Source of the DNA: Desulfobacter hydrogenophilus
GTDB lineage: Bacteria; Desulfobacterota; Desulfobacteria; Desulfobacterales; Desulfobacteraceae
Assembly (NCBI RefSeq): GCF_004319545.1
Contig: NZ_CP036313.1
Coordinates: forward strand, 124,001 to 188,000
DNA: 64,000 nt
Direction: 5' to 3'
The notes under the pieces were generated by a model that was given only the letters and a program-made list of their open reading frames with translations, was not told the DNA's origin and did not search any database. Position numbers and translations under genes: made by a program. The number at the start of each line of letters is the position of its first letter. Position 1 is the stretch's first letter. This document shows, piece by piece, positions 1 to 7,984 of this stretch.

Positions 1-635
1 AAGTACTCACCCCCATTGCCAAGGGGTATGTTACAGACCGGGCCTTTGAGATATGCTCCCAGGGTATGCAGGTCTACGGCGGTTACGGATACATCGAAGA
101 GTATCCCATGGCCCAGTTGCTGCGTGACGTCAGAATCACCCTGATCTACGAAGGAACCAACGGTATCCAGGCCATGGATCTTCTAGGCCGCAAACTTGGC
201 ATGAACAAAGGCAAACCCGTCATGGACCTGTTCGGTGAAATGCAGGCAACAATTGCCCAGGCCAAGGATATCCCAGCCCTTGAAAAATCAGCGGCCAAGG
301 TTGAAGAGGTGGTAAACAAATTAGGTGAAGTGGCCATTCACATGGGCACCACCGCCATGAGCCCCAAAATGCTTGCCGCGTTTGCCAATGCCCATCCGTT
401 CCTGGATGCCACCGGAGACACCATTTTTGCATGGATGCTGCTGTGGCGCGGCGTGACCGCTGTCCAAAAACTTGCAAAGGCCAAAAAGAAAGATATCCCC
501 TTCTACCAAGGCGTTATCAAAAGCCTTGAGTTTTATACCCAGACCGTACTGCCCATCACCCTGGGCCGGTTTGCGGCACTGCTCGGCACAAGCACCGTAG
601 CTGTGGAGATTGAAGACAACATGTTTCCCAGCTAA
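1..635 (+). CDS. Acyl-CoA dehydrogenase, C-terminal part (5' end outside window)
   Basis: The reading frame is open from base 3, so the window begins inside the gene; about 210 C-terminal residues are visible. The stretch QVYGGYGYIEEYP followed by LIYEGTNGIQAMDLLGRKL is the characteristic end of the flavin-binding acyl-CoA dehydrogenase core, including the Glu/Gly region that closes over the acyl-CoA. The remaining 130 residues are the extra helical C-terminal domain found in long (about 590-residue) FadE5-like dehydrogenases. The enzyme introduces the alpha,beta double bond in fatty acyl-CoA, feeding electrons to ETF. Substrate length cannot be told from this fragment. A hairpin terminator follows. 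Confidence 0.93.
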   Translation, partial: VLTPIAKGYVTDRAFEICSQGMQVYGGYGYIEEYPMAQLLRDVRITLIYEGTNGIQAMDLLGRKLGMNKGKPVMDLFGEMQATIAQAKDIPALEKSAAKVEEVVNKLGEVAIHMGTTAMSPKMLAAFANAHPFLDATGDTIFAWMLLWRGVTAVQKLAKAKKKDIPFYQGVIKSLEFYTQTVLPITLGRFAALLGTSTVAVEIEDNMFPS

Positions 636-667
636 GACCGTTTTAACAAACCGCAGATCACGTTAAA

Positions 668-701
668 GAGGCTGCCTTATACTTAAGCCGGGCAGCCTTT
701 T
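668..701. terminator. Bidirectional Rho-independent terminator
   Basis: GGCTGCC (670-676) pairs with GGCAGCC (691-697). The stem is flanked by A residues on the left and TTTTAT on the right. It sits between the convergent acyl-CoA dehydrogenase and hydrolase genes and can serve both. Confidence 0.75.
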
Positions 702-719
702 ATCTTTCTGCATATCCAT

Positions 720-2048
720 TTATTGATCATCCAGAGATCTTTGAAGGTCGCAGGCTTCATCGACAAAGCAAATTATGGCCCTTTCCAGTCTCGGGTAATC
801 CGGGTTAAAAGTTCCTCTTCTCCAGTAATCGTAATCCAGCTCTTTTTTGGCCGCTTTCGAGGCAATGTCTTTTTCGCCAAAAATAGTTTTGGCTGAGCCT
901 TTTTGGCATTTATTGAAAGCTGCCATGTCCGGCGGGGTATCATAAGCTTTGCATTGGTGATACTTGCCATTAACCCCGTAATGGGGATCTGCGGGACTCA
1001 TGGATAGGGCCGTATGGGCATAATTGGCGAACCGGTATACGGTTCCCTGGAATTCCCGGTCAACCGGCCCCAGTTTAACTTCTTTAATGGCCTCACAGGG
1101 TGGATCAATATTCCGCTCGGCATGGCGGGATGCATACCAAATCAGACCGCGGCGCTGGGCGGTCACCCGGTCACAGAAAAACTGCCGGGCTGCATTGGCG
1201 TCAATGGTTTCATCGTCGGCACTGACCGCCATGAGTACGGGAACGTCAATAAGGATTTTACTTTTCATGATGTTCTTGGTAAGCAAATAAAATTCGGCGC
1301 CGGCATTAACGGAAAATGATTCATATCGCGCCGCGTCTCTTTCTTCAAATGTGTCGAGCCAGTCTTTTACCCAGTACAGGTAGGGACTGAGAAAGGCAGC
1401 CCCGGACTTGGCCTTTACGGCTGTAGAGATCAGGATAAGTCCTTTGATTTTAGGACGTTGGGGGTTGTTCTGCAGATGGCGAATTGCAAGGGCCGTACCG
1501 GTGGAAAATCCCACCAGGTAGAGATCGGAAATTCTCTCCATCTTTTCAAAGCTGCGGACCCCATAGTCGGTGATAGCCATCCAGTCTGTATGCTTCATGT
1601 TCAGGGAATCTCCGGCCACCGTACCGTGGCCGGGCAGCAGCACAGCCCGGATGGTTCCGTTGGGATAGGCCTGGTGCAGGGAGTCGGCTATGCTGCGCAT
1701 CAGGTAAGGCGAATCCGTGAGCCCGTGAATAAGCAGAAAGCCCTTACCTTTGCCGGGCCCGGTGCTGCCCTTTTCCGGAAGGTGTTCAAAGGGCCCCCGC
1801 ATTTCTGCTGCCTGGGCAGCCGAATATTCGCCAAGATAGGGCTTGGCACCATTGGCGAACCGGAGGTTTCTCAGGATCTGTTCAATATTTTCCCTGCTGT
1901 CCTGAACATATTGACTGAAGGGCAAATCCGGATATGAAGGAACGCCGCTCGGACTGCCGCTTTCTTTCAGGAAAGACGGTTTCGGAGCGCAGGACGCAAG
2001 AAAAAACAAAAAAAGAATAAAAAACCCGTTTATCTTAAATTTGAACAT
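720..2048 (-). CDS. Alpha/beta-hydrolase lipoprotein (lysophospholipase/esterase-like)
   Basis: This is a 442-residue exported hydrolase. The N-terminus is a lipoprotein signal: a basic start, a hydrophobic core and the lipobox LASC with Cys20. The hydrolase fold is shown by FLLIHGLTDSPYLMR (oxyanion region) and the nucleophile elbow GFSTG, with Ser at about residue 182. A candidate acid lies in the DDETID segment and a candidate His in NYAHTALS. The start at 2048 was chosen because AAGGAG lies 7 bases upstream; an in-frame ATG at 2093 has no such site and would bury the signal peptide. It is probably an outer-membrane or periplasmic esterase acting on lipids, with unknown substrate. Confidence 0.82.
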   Translation of the reverse strand: MFKFKINGFFILFLFFLASCAPKPSFLKESGSPSGVPSYPDLPFSQYVQDSRENIEQILRNLRFANGAKPYLGEYSAAQAAEMRGPFEHLPEKGSTGPGKGKGFLLIHGLTDSPYLMRSIADSLHQAYPNGTIRAVLLPGHGTVAGDSLNMKHTDWMAITDYGVRSFEKMERISDLYLVGFSTGTALAIRHLQNNPQRPKIKGLILISTAVKAKSGAAFLSPYLYWVKDWLDTFEERDAARYESFSVNAGAEFYLLTKNIMKSKILIDVPVLMAVSADDETIDANAARQFFCDRVTAQRRGLIWYASRHAERNIDPPCEAIKEVKLGPVDREFQGTVYRFANYAHTALSMSPADPHYGVNGKYHQCKAYDTPPDMAAFNKCQKGSAKTIFGEKDIASKAAKKELDYDYWRRGTFNPDYPRLERAIICFVDEACDLQRSLDDQ

Positions 2049-2510
2049 ATTGAGTCTCCTTTGACTGAAAAAATTTCCATGGACCGTAATCACAACCGAG
2101 CTGCCTACTCCTCGAAAAGGGGTTTAATGGGTTCATCTATACATCTCTCTGGTGCCGGCTGAGCAGGACACGAAAAACCCATCACCCTAAGCTTACATGA
2201 TCCTGACAATGCCTATCATTTTATGGTAACATTCATGATCAGACAACCCCGGATAGTTTTTACGACCCGTATTAGAAGAACAAGTCAGCAGAAGTTCGCC
2301 TGACCGGGATCTCCGGAAAACCGGATTATAGCCGGGCAGAACTGAACAGCGGTTGTCCCAGAAATAATTGAACATCCCCATGGGCCGAATAATTATTCAC
2401 GATGTTAATGACCGATACAATGATTGATAAAAATTCAAGAAAATAGTAAAAAGGCAAGGTACGATATATAAATTCAGCTTTTTATCAATTTCTTAAATAA
2501 GGAGGAAAGA
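2049..2510. other. Intergenic region, 462 bp, between divergent hydrolase and rubrerythrin genes
   Basis: No convincing gene is seen here. A 62-codon frame on the minus strand (2193-2381) lacks a ribosome site and family resemblance. The region must hold the promoters of both flanking genes, and the palindrome at 2387-2398 is the only clear site. Confidence 0.5.
2387..2398. promoter_or_regulatory. Perfect 12-bp palindrome upstream of rubrerythrin (possible PerR/Fur-type operator)
   Basis: GAATAATTATTC is a perfect inverted repeat 112 bases before the rubrerythrin ATG. AT-rich palindromes of this type bind Fur/PerR family regulators, which commonly control rubrerythrin. The match to a PerR box is only partial, so the identity of the regulator is inference. 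Confidence 0.35.
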
Positions 2511-3011
2511 ATGGCAACAACCAATGAAAATCTGAAAGAGTCATTTGCAGGCGAAAGCCAGGCCAACCAGAAATACAGGGCTTTTGCCAAAAAAGCCGAA
2601 AAAGAAGGGTTTAAAAATATTTCAAAACTGTTTAAAACCACTGCCGAAGCAGAACGGATTCATGCCGAGGGGCATTTGGCCGCCTTGGGTATGATTGCGT
2701 CAACCGCCGATAATCTCCAGGCCGCCATTGACGGCGAAACCGAAGAGTTCTCTAACATGTATCCGCCCATGCTGGAACAGGCGGAGGCGGACGGCCATAA
2801 GGCCAAAATCATGTTTAAATTTGCCCTGGGTGCTGAAGAAGTGCATGCCAACCTCTACGCAAAAGCCCTGGAAGCCGTTAAAAACGGTGTAGATCTGGAT
2901 GTCAGCGAATTTTACCTGTGTTCGGTCTGCGGTTACATTGAACTGGGCGCAGCCCCTGAAAAATGTCCGATCTGCTCCGCCAAACAATCCAAATTTGTCC
3001 AAATTGACTAA
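2511..3011 (+). CDS. rbr: Rubrerythrin
   Basis: This 166-residue cytoplasmic peroxidase reduces hydrogen peroxide at a non-haem di-iron site, using electrons relayed through a rubredoxin-like domain. The N-terminal ferritin-like four-helix bundle carries glutamates in ESQANQKY and in AEAERIHAEGH. The C-terminal rubredoxin knuckles are Cys137/Cys140 and Cys152/Cys155 (CSVC and CPIC). The length is typical for the short rubrerythrin class. The start is supported by AAGGAGGAAAG directly upstream. It stands alone, with its own upstream region and a hairpin after it. The role is oxidative-stress defence in an anaerobe. Confidence 0.97.
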   Translation: MATTNENLKESFAGESQANQKYRAFAKKAEKEGFKNISKLFKTTAEAERIHAEGHLAALGMIASTADNLQAAIDGETEEFSNMYPPMLEQAEADGHKAKIMFKFALGAEEVHANLYAKALEAVKNGVDLDVSEFYLCSVCGYIELGAAPEKCPICSAKQSKFVQID

Positions 3012-3021
3012 TCGAATACTC

Positions 3022-3058
3022 GCCGGACCCGGTCATTATGAACGACCTTGGGTCCGGC
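3022..3058 (+). terminator. Strong stem-loop after rubrerythrin
   Basis: GCCGGACCC (3022-3030) and GGGTCCGGC (3050-3058) form a perfect 9-bp stem. No T-run follows, so it is either a factor-dependent terminator or a 3'-end stabiliser. Confidence 0.5.
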
Positions 3059-3152
3059 CCGTCAACACTCTAAGCCATGAGACCCCAAAATAGGGCAATG
3101 TTCTTGTTCCAACGTAAAGCTTTAAACTGAACCACTGTCCGTTCAGGGAATT

Positions 3153-5468
3153 ATGTATTTTTTGGAAATATGCTCATATAAAAATAATATGAATAGAAAA
3201 GAACCCGACCATCTTAACCTGCTGTTCGACATGGGGCAACTTGCTTCCATCATCACCAGCGGATCGGACATTGAAGCGTTTTTAACCGGTGCCAGCGAAC
3301 TTGTAGCCAAGCACCTCCAGGCCCATGTCTGCTCCATCTACCTTTTTGATTCCCGCTCTAAAAACCTGGTCCTGAAAGCCACCCGGGGTCTGAAGCCTGA
3401 AGCCGTTGACCGGGTCAGGATGCTGCCCGGAGAGGGCTTAGTAGGGCAATGCTTCTCCCAGGACCAAATCCTGCGGGTGGGAAACGCAAGAACAAGCCCG
3501 GGTTTCAAATATTTTGACAATGCCGGAGAAGAACCTTTTAATTCTTTTCTTTGTGTCCCCATCCGACGTGGGGTGGTGAAAATCGGTGTTCTGGTAGTCC
3601 AGCGACGGGAGATGGACCATTTTACCCTGCTTGATGAGCGGGCATTGAGAACAGCCGCCACCCAGCTGGCCGGTGCCATTGAAAATGCAAGACTGCTCAT
3701 GGCCCTGGCGTCTGAGTCGGCGGATATAAACGAAGATGCAGACATCATTTCAAAAGAACTCCCTGTTTTTATTAAAGGCAAACCAGATGGATACGGCTTA
3801 GCCTTTGGCACGATCCGGCCTTCGAGGAAAAAACGCAAGGCCATCCTGTTTGAAGCGGACGCCTCCAATATCACCTATTCCCTGGCTGATTTTCAAACCG
3901 CCGTGGAAAAAACTATTGATGAATTAAAGGAGCTGCAGGATAAATTTGCCGCAAGTCTTCCGGAAAGCGAATCTTTAATATTCACGGCCCATTTCATGAT
4001 GCTCAAGGACAAAAATTTCACGGGAAAAATGAAAGCTCTGATAGAACAGGGCATCTCTCCTGTGGCAGCCATCCAGCAGATCGTCCTGAAATACATAAAA
4101 ATCTTTTCGGACAATCCCAATGCCTATATGCAGGAAAAAGCTGTGGATGTTGAGGATTTAGGCATACGCCTTTTGTCCCATCTAAAGGCCGTACACACGC
4201 CCAAAACCCCTGACAGGGGAACGATCTTTGTCACCCAGGACATTTACCCCTCGGACATGATGAAACTCACCGCCGACGGCATCAGGGGAATTGTGCTGGT
4301 GGGCGGTGGCGTTACCTCCCATGTCACCATCCTTGCCCGATCCCTGTCCATTCCGCTGATTATTGCCGATGATCCAGTCTTTATAGACCTGCCCGACACC
4401 ACCCAACTGCTGCTGGATGCAGGCCAAGGCAACATTTACATCAATCCGGACGAAAACACCCGTTCCATTTTCAAGGGCAAACAGGAGGCTGAAAAGCGGG
4501 CAAAGACCCGGGAGATGCAGCCGGCCACCTACACCATTGACAACAGACGCATCCGGCTGCTTGCCAATATCAACCTGCTCAGTGAAATTCAGCTGGCCCG
4601 GGAGCTAAAAGTTGAAGGCATTGGCCTTTACCGTACGGAATTCCCGTTTTTGATCCGGTCCAATTTCCCTTCGGAAGACGAACAATACCTTATTTATAAA
4701 GGATTATTTGACAAAACTGAACCGGGAACCGTCACCACGGTGCGCACCCTGGATGCCGGTGGAGATAAGGTCATAAAACACACTGATTTTATCCAGGAGG
4801 CCAACCCGGCATTAGGCTTACGCTCCATTCGCTTTTCATTAAAGCACCGCCATATTTTCCGGGCTCAAATCAGAGCCATTTTAAGGGCGGCCCATGGCAG
4901 GGAAAAAGTTCGCCTGATGTTCCCATTAATCTCTTCCATTGACGAATTTTTAACGGCAAAACAGGTAATGGCGCAATGTATCCATCAAATGGAACAGGAG
5001 GGGGTACCCCACAAAAACGATCCTGAGGTAGGCATGATGGTCGAACTGCCTTCTGTGCTTGCCACCATAGATGAATTTGCGCAACTGGCAGATTTTTTTT
5101 CCATTGGCACCAATGACTTTATCCAGTATATGTTGGGTGCAGACCGGGGCAACGAACTGGTGGCCGAGCACTACATCTCTTATCATCCTGCCGTAAACTG
5201 CGGCATTGCAAAAATTGCAGCGGCGGCGATCCGCCACGATATTGATGTATCCGTGTGCGGAGAGATGGCCCATGATCCCGACCACATCCCCTTTCTGATC
5301 GGCGTAGGTATCACCACCCTTAGCGTGGACCCCAAATTTCTGCCCAGGGTCCAGGCCACGGTCATGAGGACAAATTTTTCCCGGGCAAGCGCGTATGCAC
5401 GTCTTCTGCTGAAGCAAACCCGGGTCAAGGATGCTGCCGAGGTGTTGAAAACCGGGCCCGGCAAATGA
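3153..5468 (+). CDS. ptsP: GAF-domain phosphoenolpyruvate-protein phosphotransferase (PtsP-like, EI-Ntr)
   Basis: This is the PEP-dependent first enzyme of the nitrogen-type phosphotransferase system, passing phosphate from PEP to an NPr/HPr-like protein. A GAF sensor domain occupies about residues 20-180. It is followed by the N-terminal EI domain (about 210-335), the phospho-His domain with GGGVTSHVTILARSL (His390), and the PEP-binding TIM barrel with SIGTNDFIQYML and the active Cys702 in SVCGEM. The length (771, or 759 if the second ATG at 3189 is used) fits PtsP. Neither start has a strong ribosome site. No NPr or EIIA gene is next to it, so partners must be elsewhere. The role is probably regulatory rather than sugar uptake. 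Confidence 0.88.
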   Translation: MYFLEICSYKNNMNRKEPDHLNLLFDMGQLASIITSGSDIEAFLTGASELVAKHLQAHVCSIYLFDSRSKNLVLKATRGLKPEAVDRVRMLPGEGLVGQCFSQDQILRVGNARTSPGFKYFDNAGEEPFNSFLCVPIRRGVVKIGVLVVQRREMDHFTLLDERALRTAATQLAGAIENARLLMALASESADINEDADIISKELPVFIKGKPDGYGLAFGTIRPSRKKRKAILFEADASNITYSLADFQTAVEKTIDELKELQDKFAASLPESESLIFTAHFMMLKDKNFTGKMKALIEQGISPVAAIQQIVLKYIKIFSDNPNAYMQEKAVDVEDLGIRLLSHLKAVHTPKTPDRGTIFVTQDIYPSDMMKLTADGIRGIVLVGGGVTSHVTILARSLSIPLIIADDPVFIDLPDTTQLLLDAGQGNIYINPDENTRSIFKGKQEAEKRAKTREMQPATYTIDNRRIRLLANINLLSEIQLARELKVEGIGLYRTEFPFLIRSNFPSEDEQYLIYKGLFDKTEPGTVTTVRTLDAGGDKVIKHTDFIQEANPALGLRSIRFSLKHRHIFRAQIRAILRAAHGREKVRLMFPLISSIDEFLTAKQVMAQCIHQMEQEGVPHKNDPEVGMMVELPSVLATIDEFAQLADFFSIGTNDFIQYMLGADRGNELVAEHYISYHPAVNCGIAKIAAAAIRHDIDVSVCGEMAHDPDHIPFLIGVGITTLSVDPKFLPRVQATVMRTNFSRASAYARLLLKQTRVKDAAEVLKTGPGK

Positions 5469-5587
5469 GGATTTGTTTTTTCCTTATTATAGATAAATAT
5501 TGAGTACTTGTTTTCATTTTTCAGGTGCTTGGTGATAACTAATTACGATTTAATCATTACAAGTAGTTTCCCCTTTTAAATCAAGAG

Positions 5588-5616
5588 TGGATAATTTTAT
5601 ACAATGGCAGTATAAT
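5588..5616 (+). promoter_or_regulatory. Sigma-70-type promoter candidate
   Basis: TGGATA (5588-5593) and TATAAT (5611-5616) are separated by 17 bases. The -10 box is perfect and the -35 box matches 4 of 6. It precedes the truncated cupin stub and ferredoxin. Confidence 0.45.
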
Positions 5617-5641
5617 ATTTTCGTCAAAAAAGGAGATAGAA

Positions 5642-5758
5642 ATGAATGATCCATCGGTTGCACCCAAAGGAACATCTTTCAATCTTAAAAAATTTGTCGA
5701 CGATGCAAGTGGTTCAGTTGTAAGCAAAAATCTGCTTAAAAGAGATATTAGTTTATGA
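5642..5758 (+). pseudogene. Truncated cupin-domain gene, N-terminal 38 codons
   Basis: An AAGGAG site precedes an ATG and 38 codons ending in TGA. The peptide (MNDPSVAPKGTSFNLKKF, then SGSVVSKNLLKRD) resembles the first 35-40 residues of small bacterial cupin proteins, in which a stretch like VVSRTLLKK is followed by the cupin barrel. Here the barrel, including the metal-binding His motif, is absent. The stub keeps a promoter and ribosome site and lies 34 bases before a ferredoxin gene, so it may now act as a leader. The cupin assignment rests on recollection of the family N-terminus. Confidence 0.5.
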
Positions 5759-5792
5759 AATATTTCAGCTGCTTTTATGAAAGGAAAATATC

Positions 5793-5990
5793 ATGAGCAA
5801 AAAAGTATATATTGAAACGGAAGACTGTATTGGCTGTGAAAATTGTGTGGAGCTTTGTCCAGAAGTTTTCGGGTTTGACGCCCAGGAGAACGTGGCATTT
5901 GTTATTATGGAGGAAGGAGGTTCCGAAGAATGTATTGACGAAGCGATAGAAGACTGCCCGGTTCAATGTATCCTTTGGAAGGATGAATAA
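5793..5990 (+). CDS. Small ferredoxin, single [4Fe-4S] type
   Basis: This 65-residue acidic electron carrier has the cluster motif CIGCENCVELCP near the N-terminus and the distal ligand in EDCPVQC near the C-terminus, as in Desulfovibrio-type one-cluster ferredoxins. An additional Cys in the first motif (ELCP) and one in the last (QC) are not needed for one cluster; they could form a disulfide or allow cluster changes. GAAAGGAAAA lies upstream of the ATG. The redox partner is unknown. A second, similar ferredoxin is encoded at 8962-9159. Confidence 0.92.
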   Translation: MSKKVYIETEDCIGCENCVELCPEVFGFDAQENVAFVIMEEGGSEECIDEAIEDCPVQCILWKDE

Positions 5991-6354
5991 TGCACGATGT
6001 TCTTATTGTACTTTTTCATTCGCATACTGCATCGTTTGGTGTTTATGGGATGTAGGCACCCTGCAGGTCGGGCGCATGCAATTGTTTGAAAAAACAAAAT
6101 ACAGGTTTCAAATTCCCCCGGGGTTGACCTTAAACCGATAATTGGGACCCTAAATTGCCTGTTTAGAAAATTGTTGAGGGGGGGGGGGGGGGGGGGGGGG
6201 GGAGTAAGGCAGGGTGATGATTTTTTGTTATTGAGGCCTGCTATGTTAAATCAAGCAGATCAAACCGAGGTGTTTGAGGCGAGGACTACTCGTCTGACAA
6301 GCTCAGTTTTTCAGGTGAATGAGCACAGTAGACAATCCTTATAAACCTTATTTT
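5991..6354. other. Intergenic region with a 25-G homopolymer
   Basis: There is no gene in these 364 bases. The feature of note is an uninterrupted run of 25 G at 6178-6202. The sequence on either side is ordinary intergenic sequence with no T-run terminator or family repeat that I can see. Confidence 0.6.
6178..6202 (+). repeat. G25 homopolymer tract
   Basis: There are 25 consecutive G residues (C on the other strand). A tract this long is rare in bacteria. It could be a phase-variable tract, a quadruplex-forming site or an assembly artefact. It is intergenic, so length change would not alter a reading frame. Confidence 0.9.
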
Positions 6355-7035
6355 TCATTTATCAGGATGCAGTGCCTTTGCCTCGGCATTGAAATCGCCT
6401 GAAATCCCACCCGATTCAAAATATCCGGGATAGGCGATCCGGTAGGCCTCCATAAGCCTGACCCAGGGCAGATCCGCAAAATGCCCATGGTCTTCAACAT
6501 ATTCCATATGCCGCTGCCCTTTGGCGTCAAAGGGGTGAAACACACTGTCTTCCCGGCCATCAAATTCCAGGGGCAGGACATCAAAAGCCTGGCACATGCT
6601 CAAGTTGAATGTCGGTGTTGCCTTGACCCATTTTTCTTCCAAAAAGATATCAGTATATCCGTGCCATTTAAAAAGATCCGTACCCATTTTTGCCTTGAGC
6701 TTGGGCGTGGTTAAATGATTCTTTACATCGGCAAATCCCAGCCGGGCCGGTATGGACTGAGCCCTGAGACAGGCGGCCAAAAGCACAGCCTTTGACACGC
6801 AAAAGCCCTTGCTTTCGGTCAGAATTCGGCTTGCCTTAAAGCCCTCTTGGTGATTAGGAATCTCATAGGGGTCATACCGGATCTGATCCCTGACAGCGTA
6901 AAAAATGCTTACAGCCTTTTTCACCGGGTTATCTGATGGTCCTGCATGCCGGGATGAAAATGCAATGATTTTTTCATGATCCGAATCAATAAAAAACGTC
7001 GGTGCACCATACAAGAAGAGCTGGTCAATATCCAT
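6355..7035 (-). CDS. Transglutaminase-like superfamily protein
   Basis: This 226-residue protein has a transglutaminase/protease-like core. The putative nucleophile is Cys79 in SKGFCVSKAVLLAACLRA, and the putative base is His125 in KWHGYTDIFLEEKWVKA. The usual third catalytic residue, an Asp at the start of the DPT-like strand, is replaced by Ala in KATPTF; as I recall this is common in the subfamily, so activity is uncertain. No signal peptide is seen. The start at 7035 is favoured over 7095 because AGGA lies upstream and the extra 20 residues are poor. Such proteins are usually proteases or amidases. Confidence 0.75.
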   Translation of the reverse strand: MDIDQLFLYGAPTFFIDSDHEKIIAFSSRHAGPSDNPVKKAVSIFYAVRDQIRYDPYEIPNHQEGFKASRILTESKGFCVSKAVLLAACLRAQSIPARLGFADVKNHLTTPKLKAKMGTDLFKWHGYTDIFLEEKWVKATPTFNLSMCQAFDVLPLEFDGREDSVFHPFDAKGQRHMEYVEDHGHFADLPWVRLMEAYRIAYPGYFESGGISGDFNAEAKALHPDK

Positions 7036-7131
7036 ATCTTTTATCCTGAAAATTAAATTGTGAATATAAATCCCAATTCCGGGGTTGCGCCACATGTCTG
7101 CTATACTGGTTACCTGTCCTTAAATCAATAG

Positions 7132-7162
7132 CGATACCTGTATCGAGACACATTTGTGTGTC
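7132..7162. promoter_or_regulatory. Two adjacent short palindromes (operator-like)
   Basis: CGATAC-CT-GTATCG (7132-7145) is followed immediately by GACACA-TTTG-TGTGTC (7147-7162). Both are perfect. They lie about 100 bases upstream of the leftward transglutaminase-like gene, in the 369-base gap before the rightward DUF202-type gene. No regulator is encoded nearby, so their role is inferred from shape alone. Confidence 0.35.
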
Positions 7163-7404
7163 AAACTTTGAGACAAATGAATCCTGGCTGTGTTTTCAAC
7201 CCCGCCGAACATTTTTTCTCAAACCATTTGAAACACGCATTGGTAAGTCGTTTGATACGATTCAATGCTGTTTCTCCCGACGCCCTGAAAAAACAGGCAG
7301 GCCTGTACTTCTGGAATGAATCTTGTTTAAAAAATTAAAATCGTAATACGTTTCAATGGCTGACATAATTGAATCACACTAAAATTAAAAATGGAGTAAA
7401 ATCA

Positions 7405-7752
7405 TTGACACAACAAATTGATATCGCCGGCAATTTTGAAAAATTTGATTCCATTGTCATCAACGAAGTACAGCTTCTCCTGGCTGAGAAACGAACATCC
7501 CTTGCTGTTATGAGAACCGGGATTGCAGTGCTGGCCCTGCCCTTGTCCGTGATCGGACTTTTGATTGCCACCTCCAAATATTACAATATTTTCAACGTGC
7601 TGCACCTGGTTATCCCCTTTGGTATTCTCAACCTTGGATTGATCGTTCTGGGCTGCTATCTAATCACCCGGGCTATTATAAAAATGCACAGCTATGACAA
7701 ACACATCCATGAACTCAAGGTCAAATTCAGTGCTTTAGGGCAGTTCATATAA
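7405..7752 (+). CDS. DUF202/YidH-like two-helix membrane protein
   Basis: This 115-residue protein has an N-terminal cytosolic segment with LLLAEKRTSLAVMRTGIAVL, which resembles the DUF202 signature (LANERTFLAW.RTGLA). It has two membrane helices, around residues 46-64 and 75-97, and a short charged tail. A TTG start at 7405 is preferred because GGAG sits 8 bases upstream; the frame is open a little further, to a TTG at 7369. The stop codon merges with the start of an R1 repeat. Family members are of unknown function. Confidence 0.7.
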   Translation: MTQQIDIAGNFEKFDSIVINEVQLLLAEKRTSLAVMRTGIAVLALPLSVIGLLIATSKYYNIFNVLHLVIPFGILNLGLIVLGCYLITRAIIKMHSYDKHIHELKVKFSALGQFI

Positions 7753-7842
7753 CGGCCATGGCCGACCTGGTCTTTCACCGAGTTCAGACCACAACAAATT
7801 ATGTAAGAAACTAATAGGTTAGTTCAATTCTTTTATATAAAA
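7751..7842 (+). repeat. Dispersed intergenic repeat R1, copy A
   Basis: The copy begins at the stop codon of the preceding gene with the perfect palindrome CGGCCATGGCCG, continues through CTGGTCTTTCACCGAG and CCACAACAAATTATG, and ends near TTTTATATAAAA. Similar sequence occurs at 11025-11114 (opposite strand), 24298-24353 (with an internal deletion) and 59571-59675. Confidence 0.75.
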
Positions 7843-7891
7843 AGAGCTCACAATGATAGGGTAAAGGTCAACAGCCAGGCATAAACCGGCC

Positions 7892-7907
7892 TGGCATAAT
7901 TTGTGCT
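7892..7907 (+). promoter_or_regulatory. Sigma-54 (-24/-12) promoter candidate
   Basis: TGGCATAATTTGTGCT has GG and GC exactly 10 bases apart and agrees well with the consensus TGGCACN5TTGCA. It lies 78 bases before the gene at 7985. A sigma-54 activator is encoded at 9600-10982, which makes a local regulatory link plausible. Confidence 0.4.
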
Positions 7908-7984
7908 ATTTTAACGTAAGTTAAGAACCGCATAGGATAATTTCAAAGGCGGTCAACCGCAATAACATTAAAAAGAGAACAGCC

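Noticed and set aside
636..664. Partial resemblance to the R2 arm (ACCGCAGATCACG)
   Set aside because: Only about nine bases match and the AT-rich half of the motif is missing, so it was not counted as a copy.
2193..2381. 62-codon minus-strand frame in the rubrerythrin upstream region
   Set aside because: No ribosome site, no domain and an unusual composition. It is most likely chance in a 462-base gap.
7156..7338. 60-codon plus-strand frame before the DUF202-type gene
   Set aside because: No ribosome site and it starts inside a palindrome. The peptide has no recognisable features.
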